Shown: positions 1 through 8,756 of the stretch, piece by piece
Position numbering within the stretch: position 1 is the stretch's first letter
Layout of the letters: each line of letters begins with the position of its first letter
Assembly: GCA_947564835.1 (NCBI GenBank)
Contig: CANOET010000005.1
Coordinates: 1-47,556 of the forward strand
DNA length: 47,556 nt
Origin: an uncultured Eubacterium sp.
GTDB taxonomy: Bacteria > Bacillota > Clostridia > Lachnospirales > Lachnospiraceae
Direction: 5' to 3'
Position numbers and translations under genes: made by a program
The notes under the pieces: generated by a model
Told to the model about the DNA's origin: nothing
Database searches by the model: none
Seen by the model: only the letters and a program-made list of their open reading frames with translations

Positions 1-650
1 AATGGGAAAAAGGGCACCGGATTGTCAGCGGCGTGAAGACAAGCAGCCGGGAAAATAAAGCGGTATATTTTTTGCGGACAATATACTACAGGATCATTAA
101 AAATATGTCCGCAGCAGAGATGATCGAACACTTTACCGGGTTTGGGTTGTATGACCAGTCGTTTATCCGGCTTTTAAGGGAACTGGATGACCCGGTGCCG
201 TTCATCCGCGGGATTGTGGCGGAGTACGGAAAGGGATTTAACCGGGTGGAAGTGCCGTACCGGCAGGAGAAGCGGCGTGCGGGAAAGACGCACAATAGTT
301 TTTACAGTCTTTATGATGCGGCGATGCTGAGTTTTACTTCATACACCAAGGTGGGGCTGAGGCTTGCGACGTTTCTGGGGTTCGGGGCTTCGGCGGTGAG
401 CCTTTGCGTGGCATTGTTTTATCTGGTGTATAAGCTGACGCACTGGTATACGTTTCAGGCAGGGAATGCGCCGATGGTGATCGGGATTTTCCTTCTGGGG
501 TCGGTGCAGCTGTTTTTTATCGGACTGCTGGGGGAATACATCCTGAATATCAATACAAGGGTGATACACAGGCCGCTGGTGGTGGAGGAAAAAAGGCTGA
601 ACTTTGAGGAAGAGGCAGGGACGGATCCGGAAATTGAAAAAGTGGAATAA
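1..650 (+). CDS. GT2 family (GtrB/DPM1-like) glycosyltransferase, C-terminal part
   Basis: The frame is open from the first base of the window (codons from position 3 read WEKGHRIVSGVKTSS), so the N-terminal catalytic half lies outside. What remains is the end of the GT-A domain, with the W..G.RIVSG.K.SR stretch that follows the DXD region in polyprenyl-phosphate sugar transferases, then two membrane segments (around LRLATFLGFGASAVSL and MVIGIFLLGSVQLFF) and a short charged cytoplasmic tail. Family members transfer a sugar from a nucleotide donor to undecaprenyl phosphate for use by GT-C enzymes. A GTG at 33 could be mistaken for a start, but no ribosome binding site precedes it. Another GT2 of the same architecture lies at 31635. 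The donor sugar cannot be told. Confidence 0.85.
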   Translation, partial: WEKGHRIVSGVKTSSRENKAVYFLRTIYYRIIKNMSAAEMIEHFTGFGLYDQSFIRLLRELDDPVPFIRGIVAEYGKGFNRVEVPYRQEKRRAGKTHNSFYSLYDAAMLSFTSYTKVGLRLATFLGFGASAVSLCVALFYLVYKLTHWYTFQAGNAPMVIGIFLLGSVQLFFIGLLGEYILNINTRVIHRPLVVEEKRLNFEEEAGTDPEIEKVE

Positions 651-713
651 AAGGATAGTTTCAGGTGGACAAAAAGCAGGACGATTGCATAACCAGGCAG
701 AGAAAAAGAACGT

Positions 714-920
714 GACAGGGAAAGAAAACTGCTGAGAAAAAAGAACATGACAGGAGAGAAGAAAGCTGCAGAGAGAAAAAGGAACATGACAGAGAAAGAA
801 AGCTGCGGAGAGAAAAAGAACACGATAAGGAAAGAAAACTGCAGAGAGAAGAACACGATAAGGAAAGAAAACTGCAGAGAGAAGAACACGATAAGGAAAG
901 AAAACTGCAGAGAGAAAAAA
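714..920. repeat. Purine-rich minisatellite, about six units of 33-39 bp
   Basis: The gap between the first GT2 and the cytidylyltransferase fusion (651-982) is filled by degenerate tandem units, each with the core GAAAGAAAACTGCAGAGAG and ending in GAACAC or GAACAT. Units begin at about 714, 749, 788, 824, 857 and 890. The last three are nearly identical 33-mers, which suggests recent expansion. I see no promoter or terminator in the gap. Minus-strand reading frames through it give low-complexity Phe/Ser/Leu repeats and are not believable proteins. Confidence 0.85.
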
Positions 921-982
921 TGACAGGATATGGATCACAAGCGGATCCATAAAATAAAAAGCAGGCAGGGAAAGACGCAGAG

Positions 983-2356
983 ATGAAAAAAGTGATTACG
1001 TATGGCTCTTTTGATCTGTTTCATGAAGGGCATTACAATCTCTTGAAAAGAGCAAAAGCATTAGGGGATTACCTGATTGTCGGTGTAACGACGGAACAGT
1101 ATGATGAATCCCGCGGAAAACTGAATATCGTGGATTCTCTGGATAAACGGATCGAAAATGTCAGGCAGGCCGGGTTTGCGGATGAAATTATCGTGGAAGA
1201 CCATACCGGGCAGAAAACAGAGGATGTGCAGAAGTATGGGATTGATATTTTTACGGTGGGTTCTGACTGGCTTGGAAAATTTGATTATATGAAGAAATTC
1301 TGCGAGGTTGTTTATCTGGAACGGACCAAAAATATTTCGTCTACGCTGATCCGGTCACAGCAGTATGCAATTATCCGGATCGGTATCATTGGTTCCGGAC
1401 GGATTGCGGCCCGGTTTGTGCCGGAAGCCAAATATGTCAGCGGCGTGATCGTAAACAGCGTTTACAACCCGACACGCGGCAGCGCGGAAAGGTTCCGGGA
1501 GAGGTTTGAGCTGAATCTGGCTACGGATAACCTGGATGAGTTTCTGGACGCCGTGGATGCGGTTTATATAGCGTCGCCGCACGAGACGCATTATACGTAT
1601 GCAAAACTGGCGCTGGAACACGGGAAGCATGTCCTTTGTGAAAAGCCGATGGCATTTCGCAGGGAGGAAGCTGTGGAGCTGTTTGCGTTGGCCGACGGAT
1701 CAAAGCTTGTCCTGTCGGAAGCAGTGAAGACGGCATACTGTCCCGGATTTGTGCAGCTGGTGGGTATTGCAAAGAGCGGCGTCATCGGGGAAGTCTGTGA
1801 CGTGGAGGCGTGCTTTACAAGGCTGACACCGCAGCATCTGCGGGAGCGTACAGACACGTTATATGGGGGCGGGTTTACAGAGTTTGGGAGCCATACGCTG
1901 CTGCCGGTTATGAAACTGATGGGGACGGAATACCAGTCGCTGCGTTTTGACAGCATTTTGGATGAGAATGGGATTGATCTGTATACAAAAGCGTCTTTTG
2001 TCTATCCGAACGGAATGGCGCTTTCCAAAAGCGGCGTTGGTGTGAAATCGGAAGGGCAGCTTTTGATCTCCGGCACGCAGGGGTATATTCTGGCGGAATC
2101 GCCCTGGTGGAAGACGCAGTATTTTGAGGTGCGTTTTGAAAATCCAGCCAAAAAAGAACGGTATTTTACAAAATTCCTCGGAGATGGGATAAGGTATGAA
2201 ATCAGTGATTTTGCGCTGCGGATCCAGGGCAGCCAGACCAGGGCATATAAGTTTACGGCTGCGGAGTCTGTTGCGATTGCAGGCGTGATGGAAGAGTTTT
2301 TAAGAAAACGTAATTTGGATCAGAAGAAACATGCAAACAGTTTAGGGAAGATATAA
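983..2356 (+). CDS. Cytidylyltransferase fused to Gfo/Idh/MocA oxidoreductase
   Basis: This 457-residue bifunctional protein has two domains. Residues 1-125 are a TagD/GCT-like nucleotidyltransferase with the HEGH motif (14-17) and an ISSTLIR motif (118-124), so it probably makes a CDP-linked polyol or glycerol. Residues about 130-445 are a Gfo/Idh/MocA dehydrogenase: the NAD(P) loop GIIGSGRIA at 134-142, the CEKPM motif at 219-223, and GGG at 295-297. The fusion would couple oxidation or reduction of a sugar or polyol phosphate to its activation, by analogy with other CDP-polyol pathways; the substrate is inferred only. An AGGGAAAG ribosome binding site precedes the ATG. The gene abuts the LicD gene directly, so the two are likely cotranscribed. 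Both domains look intact. Confidence 0.88.
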   Translation: MKKVITYGSFDLFHEGHYNLLKRAKALGDYLIVGVTTEQYDESRGKLNIVDSLDKRIENVRQAGFADEIIVEDHTGQKTEDVQKYGIDIFTVGSDWLGKFDYMKKFCEVVYLERTKNISSTLIRSQQYAIIRIGIIGSGRIAARFVPEAKYVSGVIVNSVYNPTRGSAERFRERFELNLATDNLDEFLDAVDAVYIASPHETHYTYAKLALEHGKHVLCEKPMAFRREEAVELFALADGSKLVLSEAVKTAYCPGFVQLVGIAKSGVIGEVCDVEACFTRLTPQHLRERTDTLYGGGFTEFGSHTLLPVMKLMGTEYQSLRFDSILDENGIDLYTKASFVYPNGMALSKSGVGVKSEGQLLISGTQGYILAESPWWKTQYFEVRFENPAKKERYFTKFLGDGIRYEISDFALRIQGSQTRAYKFTAAESVAIAGVMEEFLRKRNLDQKKHANSLGKI

Positions 2357-3184
2357 ATGATGGAACTGGATCATATTACTCTGCGCAGGCTGCAGCTGAC
2401 AGAGCTGGAACTGTTAGCAGAGGTACACAGGATCTGCACAAAATGCAGAATCCATTACAATCTTATCGCAGGCACGCTTCTGGGCGCAGTCAGGCATGGC
2501 GGATTTATTCCATGGGATGATGATGCGGATGTAGCGCTGCTGCGGCCGGAGTATGAACGGTTCCGCAAGGCATGCCGGACGGAATTGGATCAGGCCAGGT
2601 TCTATTTCCAGGACCAGAGGAATACGCCCGGGTACCGGTGGGGATATGGAAAGCTGCGCAGGAAGGATACGCTGTTTTTGCGGGAACACCAGGAACATAT
2701 GCCTTATCGGCAGGGGGTGTTTATTGACATCTTTCCGCTGGATTATGTACCGGAAAATTACACTTTGCGGCGGATACACAATCTGCAATGTTTTTTCTAC
2801 CGGAAATTTTTCTGGGCGGAAGCAGGCAGGAAAGCAGACCCGGATCCGGTTATGCGGCTGCTGTACCGTATGATGGCAAAGGTACCGGAACAGGCACTGA
2901 AAAAAAGTTTTTACAGGTTTATTCAAAAGAGCAACCGTAAACAGTCCGGGTGGGTGCGGATTCTTACGTTTCCAACACCGAACAGGGCTTACGGCTACCG
3001 GGTGGAATGGTATTTGCATTCGGCGGATGTTTTGTTTGAGGGTTTGACGTTTCGTGGAATAAGGAATTACCAGGAATACTTATCGTTTAAATTTGGAAAC
3101 TACATGGAACTGCCTCCGGAGAACGGGAGAAAGGTGCATCCGGTCAGCAGGATCAGGGTGCCGGAAAGGAATGTAAGCAGATGA
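2357..3184 (+). CDS. LicD family phosphotransferase
   Basis: LicD proteins transfer phosphocholine or other phospho-alditols from a CDP donor onto surface glycans. The family signature is clear: GTLLGAVRH at 39-47 and PWDDDAD at 53-59, the acidic cluster being the metal/nucleotidyltransferase-fold active site. The 275-residue length is normal. Two ATG codons are adjacent at the start (2357 and 2360). The stop overlaps the next start as ATGA at 3181, showing translational coupling to the radical SAM gene. The neighbouring cytidylyltransferase fusion could supply the CDP-activated donor, which is an inference from position. A second LicD lies at 30561. Confidence 0.9.
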   Translation: MMELDHITLRRLQLTELELLAEVHRICTKCRIHYNLIAGTLLGAVRHGGFIPWDDDADVALLRPEYERFRKACRTELDQARFYFQDQRNTPGYRWGYGKLRRKDTLFLREHQEHMPYRQGVFIDIFPLDYVPENYTLRRIHNLQCFFYRKFFWAEAGRKADPDPVMRLLYRMMAKVPEQALKKSFYRFIQKSNRKQSGWVRILTFPTPNRAYGYRVEWYLHSADVLFEGLTFRGIRNYQEYLSFKFGNYMELPPENGRKVHPVSRIRVPERNVSR

Positions 3185-4359
3185 GGCTGACAAGATCATT
3201 TCAAAAAGAAGATTGGGACGGCAGCCAGAAAATTATTATATATGGCGCGGGCCGTTATGGCGAGATTGCGCTGCGTGGTTTGGAAAAAACAGGGCTGCGG
3301 GCGGATTTTTTTGCAGACAGGGGATATCCGGGGAAGGAATATTTTGGTGTGCCGGTGATTCGGCCTGCGGAATTAGTAAAATACCGTTCTGAAATATTTC
3401 TCCTTGCATCCTTGAATTATTTTTATGAAATGTACCGGGAGCTGCAGCAGATCAAAGCAGAAAATATATATGATATCGAATCCTTTTTACTAGAGGAATT
3501 GGAGGAAAGCCAGCTGTCTGAATATGCACTGGATGAAAAGAAGAATTTCCACAAGTATCAGGATATGATTTGCCTGGGCGACGGGAATGGGCTGATGATC
3601 AAGCATGTAGAGCTGGTAGTGACAGAAAAGTGTACCTTAAAATGCAGGCATTGTGCAAGCCTTATGCCATATTACAAGCATCCGTCGGATTTGGCATGGG
3701 GGGGGGTAATTGAGGAATTTGACCAGTTTCTTTCAGCTGTTGACCTGCTTTTGGAATTGAGGATTTTGGGAGGGGAACCGTTTTTATACAAAGATCTCCA
3801 CAAACTGGTCAACAGGTATGCGAAATGTGAAAAAATAAAAAGGATCACTATTTACACGAATGCAACGGTTGTACCGGATCAAAAAGCAGTACAGGCATTG
3901 CATGCCGCAAACGTATCCGTACATATCTCAGATTATGGGCAGCAAAGTAAAAAATTAAAAGAGCTGCAGCAGATATTTACAGATCGGGGCATTTCCCATA
4001 CGGTGCATCATTATGAGAAATGGTACGATATGGGGCCGGTTACGAAAAGGGATTATGAGGAATGTCAGCTAGAGACAATGTATGATGGGTGCTATGCCGC
4101 GAAATGCCATACATTTTTGAACGGTAAGCTGTATATATGCCCAAGGGCGGCACATGGCGAAAGCCTGGGATTTTTCCGCAACGGGCCGGGAGAGACGGTT
4201 GATTTTAAGGAAGGCCGGACAGATCGAAACGAAAAAAAGCAGCAGCTTTTACAGATGCTGGATGGAAAAAAGCGATTCGAAGCATGCCGTTATTGCAAAG
4301 GGTGCGGCAACCAGTCGCCGGAAGTAAAGGCGGCGGAACAGATGGAGAAAGACAGATGA
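3181..4359 (+). CDS. Radical SAM protein with N-terminal Rossmann-like module (poly-G gene 1)
   Basis: Residues about 17-100 form a Rossmann-like module beginning IIIYGAGRYGEIAL, which recurs in many proteins of this cluster. The radical SAM core follows: CTLKCRHC at 151-158 (CxxxCxxC for the 4Fe-4S/SAM cluster) and GGEP at 197-200 for SAM binding. The C-terminal part carries further cysteines (around CYAAKC, ICPR and CRYCKGC), suggesting a SPASM-like auxiliary cluster. The substrate is unknown; the context suggests modification of a sugar or polyol intermediate of the surface glycan. A G9 tract at 3698-3706 encodes W173-G-G-V and is in frame here, so the gene is ON. It is coupled at both ends by ATGA overlaps. 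Confidence 0.88.
   Translation: MRLTRSFQKEDWDGSQKIIIYGAGRYGEIALRGLEKTGLRADFFADRGYPGKEYFGVPVIRPAELVKYRSEIFLLASLNYFYEMYRELQQIKAENIYDIESFLLEELEESQLSEYALDEKKNFHKYQDMICLGDGNGLMIKHVELVVTEKCTLKCRHCASLMPYYKHPSDLAWGGVIEEFDQFLSAVDLLLELRILGGEPFLYKDLHKLVNRYAKCEKIKRITIYTNATVVPDQKAVQALHAANVSVHISDYGQQSKKLKELQQIFTDRGISHTVHHYEKWYDMGPVTKRDYEECQLETMYDGCYAAKCHTFLNGKLYICPRAAHGESLGFFRNGPGETVDFKEGRTDRNEKKQQLLQMLDGKKRFEACRYCKGCGNQSPEVKAAEQMEKDR
3698..3706 (+). repeat. Poly-G tract (G9), in frame, in radical SAM gene
   Basis: Nine consecutive G residues sit inside the radical SAM gene just after its CxxxCxxC motif. They are read TGG GGG GGG GTA, so the downstream frame is preserved. Gain or loss of one G would truncate the enzyme soon after its cluster-binding motif. 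Confidence 0.9.
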
Positions 4360-5339
4360 AAATACTGCAGTTTCCGATTGCGGATTCTTTCGGGGGAATT
4401 ACGCATTATGTCCTGGATAACTGGAAATGGATTGACAGGGAAAAATTTCAGTTTGATTTTGCGACAATGAGCAAAAAACTTGATTTTGCAGACCAGATAC
4501 TTTCCTCCGGCAGCAAAATTCATTATATTTCATGCTATGCGGAAGATGACAGCAGGCAGTTTGCCAGAGAAATACACCGTATTCTGGATGAAGGGTATGA
4601 TGCTGTGCATCTGCATACGAAGCAGTGGAAAAGTTTATTGGTCGAGAAAATCTGCCTGGAACGTAAGGTTCCCAAAATAATCGTCCATTCCCACTCGACA
4701 CAATGTGATGCCGATGATGCTCATGTACGCAGGAAGGAAACAGAGAGGCATGAGCAGATGAAGAAAGAATTTAACAGCTCTCTGGCTACAGACTTTTGGG
4801 CATGTTCCGATGCCGCAGCCGACTGGCTGTTTGGAAATCAGGTTCCGCGGGAAAAGGTCCGGATGATGAGGAATGCCATTGAGGTAGAGAAATTTTCATA
4901 TCATGAAAAAATAAGGAGAGAAGTCCGGCAGAGGCTGGGAGTGGAAGGGAAGTTTGTACTTGGGAATGTGGGGCGTATGGTTTACCAGAAAAACCACAGA
5001 TTTTTACTGCAGGTTTTCTCAGAAGTATGCAGGATCAATGAAAATGCAATATTGCTTTTGGCCGGAAACGGACCTTTGGAACACGAGAAAGGAAAAAATT
5101 CGGACATTACGCTGCGCCAGATGGCAGAAATGACTGTAAAGCTGGCCGGAACACAGGTCGTATTTCAAAAGCCAGGCGGGGAGCCGGAAATAGCCGGATA
5201 TACAACGGCTGTAAACGCATTGCTGGACGGGACAAAAATGGAAAGGCTCGGATGGACAGCCGGTACATCGTTGATGGAAGGAATGAAAAAAGTATTTCTG
5301 ATACATGGCGGGAAAAGCAGGCAGCAGGAAGAGGTGTAG
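4356..5339 (+). CDS. Chimeric GT4 glycosyltransferase / NAD-dependent epimerase C-terminus
   Basis: The start ATG overlaps the previous stop (ATGA at 4356). Residues 1 to about 244 are a GT4-type glycosyltransferase: a GT-B N-terminal domain, then the start of the donor domain with VGRMVYQKNHRFL (205-217) and LLLAGNGP (233-240). The reading then switches, around KGKNSD, to the C-terminal end of an NAD-dependent epimerase/dehydratase: ITLRQMAE, TTAVNALLDGTKMERLGW and SLMEGM resemble that family's end. The donor-binding half of the GT4 (with its E-x7-E region) and the Rossmann core of the epimerase are both missing. This looks like an in-frame deletion joining two former neighbours. The product is probably not a working glycosyltransferase, though the frame is open. 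Confidence 0.75.
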   Translation: MKILQFPIADSFGGITHYVLDNWKWIDREKFQFDFATMSKKLDFADQILSSGSKIHYISCYAEDDSRQFAREIHRILDEGYDAVHLHTKQWKSLLVEKICLERKVPKIIVHSHSTQCDADDAHVRRKETERHEQMKKEFNSSLATDFWACSDAAADWLFGNQVPREKVRMMRNAIEVEKFSYHEKIRREVRQRLGVEGKFVLGNVGRMVYQKNHRFLLQVFSEVCRINENAILLLAGNGPLEHEKGKNSDITLRQMAEMTVKLAGTQVVFQKPGGEPEIAGYTTAVNALLDGTKMERLGWTAGTSLMEGMKKVFLIHGGKSRQQEEV

Positions 5340-5341
5340 AT

Positions 5342-6386
5342 ATGGTACCTATACAAAAAAAGATTGCAGATATTTATTCCAGACTGGGAGACGATACATC
5401 CAAAATGATTTATGCCAACCGGCTGTTATACAGCCTGACCGGTGATCAAAAATATTTGCAGGCCATAATAGGCATGACTGCAGAAGGCAGGGAATTTTAT
5501 AACCGGCTGAAAGACGGCAGATGCAAAGTTATTTTCGGAGCCGGTGTATGGGGAAAGGAAATTATAAAAACTTATACAGATGTACCGTTTGCATGCTTTG
5601 TGGATAACCAAAAGGCAGGCGGAAAGCTGCTGGGACTGCCTGTGATTTCTTTTGCGGAATATATACAGCGATACCGGGAAGATCTGGCTGTTATTGCCAC
5701 GCGGCTGTATTATGAAGAGTTTTATCAGCAGCTCAAAGAGCATGGCATTCCTGATTCCAATATTATAAATATTGGAAAAATCATTGATGGATTGAGCAGA
5801 AAACAGTATTTTGATTTGCCAGAATTGAAAAGTGCCATATGCCGGAAAGAAAATTTTGTCGATGCAGGCAGCTTTGACGGCAGAACTTCGATTTTATTTT
5901 CGGAGTGGGCGAAGGAAAAGTGCGGGAAAATATGGGCGTTTGAGCCAGAACCAGATAATGCAGCCTGCTGCAGAAAAAACCTCTTAAAATCTTTCGGGGG
6001 GGGGGTATATCCAATATGAAGTAATCCAAAAAGGGTTATGGGATTGCAGGAAACAGGTATCTTTTGCGTCCGGAGCCAAAGGAGCTTCCAAGATTGGCGA
6101 TATGGGAAACAGTACGATCGAAGTGGATCAGCTGGATGCCGTGCTGCCGGAAGGAGAGCCTGCGACATTTATAAAAATGGATCTGGAAGGCGCTGAGTAT
6201 CATGCACTGGAAGGTGCAAAACAGACAATTCAAAGATATAGGCCGAAGCTGGCCATCAGCGTTTATCATAAGCCGGAAGATATCTGGGAGATACCGGGGG
6301 TTATTTTGAATATCCATCCGGGTTATAAGCTGTATCTCAGACATTATTCCATTGCAGCGGCAGAAACAGTGGTGTATGCGATTTAA
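5342..6386 (+). pseudogene. FkbM family methyltransferase, frameshifted at a G10 tract (phase OFF)
   Basis: The first reading frame (5342-6019) gives a Rossmann-like module (GAGVWG at 66-71, FVDN near 87) and then an FkbM methyltransferase start: FVDAGSFDGRT at 172-182 and FEPEP at 200-204. It ends prematurely 14 bases after a run of ten G. The second frame continues without a break from the tract to 6386 and holds the FkbM C-terminus (FIKMDLEGAEYHALEGA, PKLAISVYHKPEDI). With nine G the two parts join into one protein of 347 residues. FkbM enzymes O-methylate sugars or polyketides. A start at 5342 is chosen over upstream codons because it sits just after the preceding stop. Because both halves are otherwise undamaged, this reads as a reversible OFF state rather than decay. 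Confidence 0.88.
5996..6005 (+). repeat. Poly-G tract (G10), out of frame, in FkbM gene
   Basis: Ten consecutive G residues mark the exact point where the FkbM coding potential changes frame. One G fewer restores TTC GGG GGG GGG TAT and the full-length protein. Confidence 0.92.
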
Positions 6387-6431
6387 AAAAGCTTTGGCTG
6401 ATTGATTTGTAACAAACAGGTGGAAAAGCAG

Positions 6432-7535
6432 ATGATTAAAATAATAAATGCAGGAATTAACAATTTTTATAAGGAACTAGAGGGTAAAAAGTTTTTTATG
6501 TTTGGAGCTGGAAGGCGGGCATTTATTCTTTATGAAGAATTGGAGTTGGATGGAAGAATTACTGCAATTGTAGATAATAATGAACAATTATGGAGAAAAG
6601 GAGTGTATCTTGGAAAAGAATGGATACCTGTGATAAGTGTAGGAAATTTTTTAAGACAGATTTCCGAGAATGGATTGTCAAAGATTTTGCTGTTAATTAC
6701 ACCTACGTTTTATACATGGGAAATTATACAGCAACTGGATCAATTGCCAGAATTAGATGGCTTAAGATGTTATCTTGGCGATTTTTTAATTTATCAGTAT
6801 GAAAAGAAAGAATTTATTTTTACAAATGGCAATCCTAAGATACCTAAAAAAATACACTACTGTTGGTTTGGAAAAAAAGAGGTACCTTCTCATTTGCGTG
6901 TATATATGGATTCATGGAAGAAGAAATGCCCGGAATATGAAATTATCCGTTGGGATGAAAGTAATTATGATGTTACAAAGAATAGGTATATGCAAGAAGC
7001 ATATGCGTGTGGAAAATGGGGATTTGTGCCGGACTATGCGCGGTTGGATATTATTTATCAGGAAGGTGGTATTTACTTAGATACAGATGTAGAGTTGCTG
7101 TCATCCCTGGATCCTTTATTGTGTGATGAAATGTTTTGTATCGCTGATAATAATATAGCTATTAATTTTGGGTCTGGATTCGGAGCAGTGAAAGGACATG
7201 CTGCGATAAAAGAATTAAGGGATGCTTATGACGGAAAGACTTTTTATAATACGGATGGCAGTATGAATTTGATGCCGTGTTATACCTATCAGAATCCTGT
7301 TTTAAAAAGATTAGGTTTTAAAATAAAAAATGAATATCAGAAAATAGATGATATGGTGTTATACCCATCAGAAATTAGTGAAAATATGAGGATGAAATGG
7401 GTTCAGAATAATTTTACAAAAAATACGGTTATGCGCCATCATTCGGAATTGAGCTGGATCAGTCAGGAAGAAAAGAGGAATATGCAAAATTATATAAAAA
7501 ATATACAGAATAGAAAATGCAATCATGAGAAGTAA
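6432..7535 (+). CDS. GT32/capsular polysaccharide synthesis glycosyltransferase with Rossmann-like module
   Basis: The N-terminal module (FGAGRRA at 24-30, IVDNN near 46) is followed by a GT32-type catalytic domain: IPKKIHYCWFG at 137-147, WGFVPDYARLDIIYQEGG and the metal-binding YLDTDVE around 215-221. The family transfers hexoses from nucleotide donors in capsule and surface glycan synthesis. I chose ATG 6432, preceded by AGGTGG, over a TTG at 6402. This gene opens the AT-rich cassette; base composition drops sharply here compared with the FkbM gene. It is a paralogue of the next gene, sharing the same two-domain layout. Confidence 0.88.
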   Translation: MIKIINAGINNFYKELEGKKFFMFGAGRRAFILYEELELDGRITAIVDNNEQLWRKGVYLGKEWIPVISVGNFLRQISENGLSKILLLITPTFYTWEIIQQLDQLPELDGLRCYLGDFLIYQYEKKEFIFTNGNPKIPKKIHYCWFGKKEVPSHLRVYMDSWKKKCPEYEIIRWDESNYDVTKNRYMQEAYACGKWGFVPDYARLDIIYQEGGIYLDTDVELLSSLDPLLCDEMFCIADNNIAINFGSGFGAVKGHAAIKELRDAYDGKTFYNTDGSMNLMPCYTYQNPVLKRLGFKIKNEYQKIDDMVLYPSEISENMRMKWVQNNFTKNTVMRHHSELSWISQEEKRNMQNYIKNIQNRKCNHEK

Positions 7536-7583
7536 TAAAGGAAATAGTACGCAGTAGAATGCCAGAGTGAAGGAGAAGATTGG

Positions 7584-8687
7584 ATGTTGCTTATAAATGG
7601 GACAATCTATCAATTTTTGGAAATGATAAATGGAAAAAAATTGATCTGCTTTGGGGCAGGTCAAGCGCTGAATAATTTTTTAGAACATTATGCTGATCTT
7701 TATTTGGAAAAGAAAATAGTTTGCATAGCAGATAATATGAACAGCAAAATTGGAAAAAAGGTGCGGGTTGGAAATACAGAATGCTCTGTAATAAGTGTGA
7801 ATGAGCTAGTAAACATGAAAAATATCATAATTTTGATAACTTGTCATGCCGTCTATGATGTATATATACAGCTTAGCAAGTATCGACAGTTAAAAGATGT
7901 GCATTGTTGGGCTGCAAATTATATTCGCAGTGAGACAAATCAGTATTTGAACCTAAAGAGACAGTATCCGATTCATTATCGATTAACGAAAGAACAGTTA
8001 ATACCAAAAAAGATACACTATTGTTGGTTTGGAAAGAATCCAATACCGAAAAGAAACAGAGAATGGATGGACAGCTGGAAAAAATACTGCCCGGATTATG
8101 AAATTATCAGATGGGATGAGACTAATTATGATATTTCTAAAAATGATTATATGTATCAGGCATATAAAGCAGGAAAATGGGGGTTTGTGCCAGATTTTGC
8201 AAGATTAGATATTATTTACCGTTATGGAGGTGTTTATTTAGATACAGATGTAGAATTGGTTAAAAATATTGATGAATTACTATATCAAAAAGCTTTTGCG
8301 GGTATCGAAGGAACACAATATGTTAATTTGGGTTTGGGGTTTGGTGCGTATCCAGGATGCCAGGTAATCAAAGAAATAAGAGATACATATAAAGAAAAAA
8401 AATTTATAAAGGAGGATGGCACTTGCGATATGACGCCTTCTCCTGTTGTCCAAAAAAAATTTTTTAGGGAAAATGGCTATATCAATAACGGTGATTATCA
8501 GGTTATTAAGGATATGACAATTTATCCAGAAAAAGTATTATCTGCAAAGTGTCTTTGGACAGGAAGAATCCAGATTACAGAGCATACATTTGCAATTCAT
8601 CATTATGATGCCTCCTGGACTTCAGAACACTTGAAAAGGGAAACATTATTAAATAAACAATTGTTTCATCATTTATGCCAGACTTAA
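7584..8687 (+). CDS. GT32/capsular polysaccharide synthesis glycosyltransferase (second copy)
   Basis: This 367-residue paralogue of the preceding gene has the Rossmann-like module (CFGAGQA at 22-28, CIADN near 47) and the GT32 core IPKKIHYCWFGKN (from 140), WGFVPDFARLDIIYRYGG and YLDTDVE at 218-224. A GGAG stretch precedes the ATG. The two proteins have diverged enough in the N-terminal module to suggest different partners or acceptors, and they probably add successive residues to the same repeat unit. Codon use is AT-rich as in its neighbours. Confidence 0.88.
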   Translation: MLLINGTIYQFLEMINGKKLICFGAGQALNNFLEHYADLYLEKKIVCIADNMNSKIGKKVRVGNTECSVISVNELVNMKNIIILITCHAVYDVYIQLSKYRQLKDVHCWAANYIRSETNQYLNLKRQYPIHYRLTKEQLIPKKIHYCWFGKNPIPKRNREWMDSWKKYCPDYEIIRWDETNYDISKNDYMYQAYKAGKWGFVPDFARLDIIYRYGGVYLDTDVELVKNIDELLYQKAFAGIEGTQYVNLGLGFGAYPGCQVIKEIRDTYKEKKFIKEDGTCDMTPSPVVQKKFFRENGYINNGDYQVIKDMTIYPEKVLSAKCLWTGRIQITEHTFAIHHYDASWTSEHLKRETLLNKQLFHHLCQT

Positions 8688-8756
8688 AGATGAAGATACA
8701 AAACAGAAAGAAATAGACGCTTTTGTTTTTATTATATTCAGAAAGAAGGAGAGTTA

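Noticed and set aside
339..950. Long minus-strand frames with Phe/Ser/Leu repeats over the minisatellite
   Set aside because: They arise from translating the purine-rich tandem repeat and the antisense of the GT2 gene; no ribosome binding site and low-complexity sequence.
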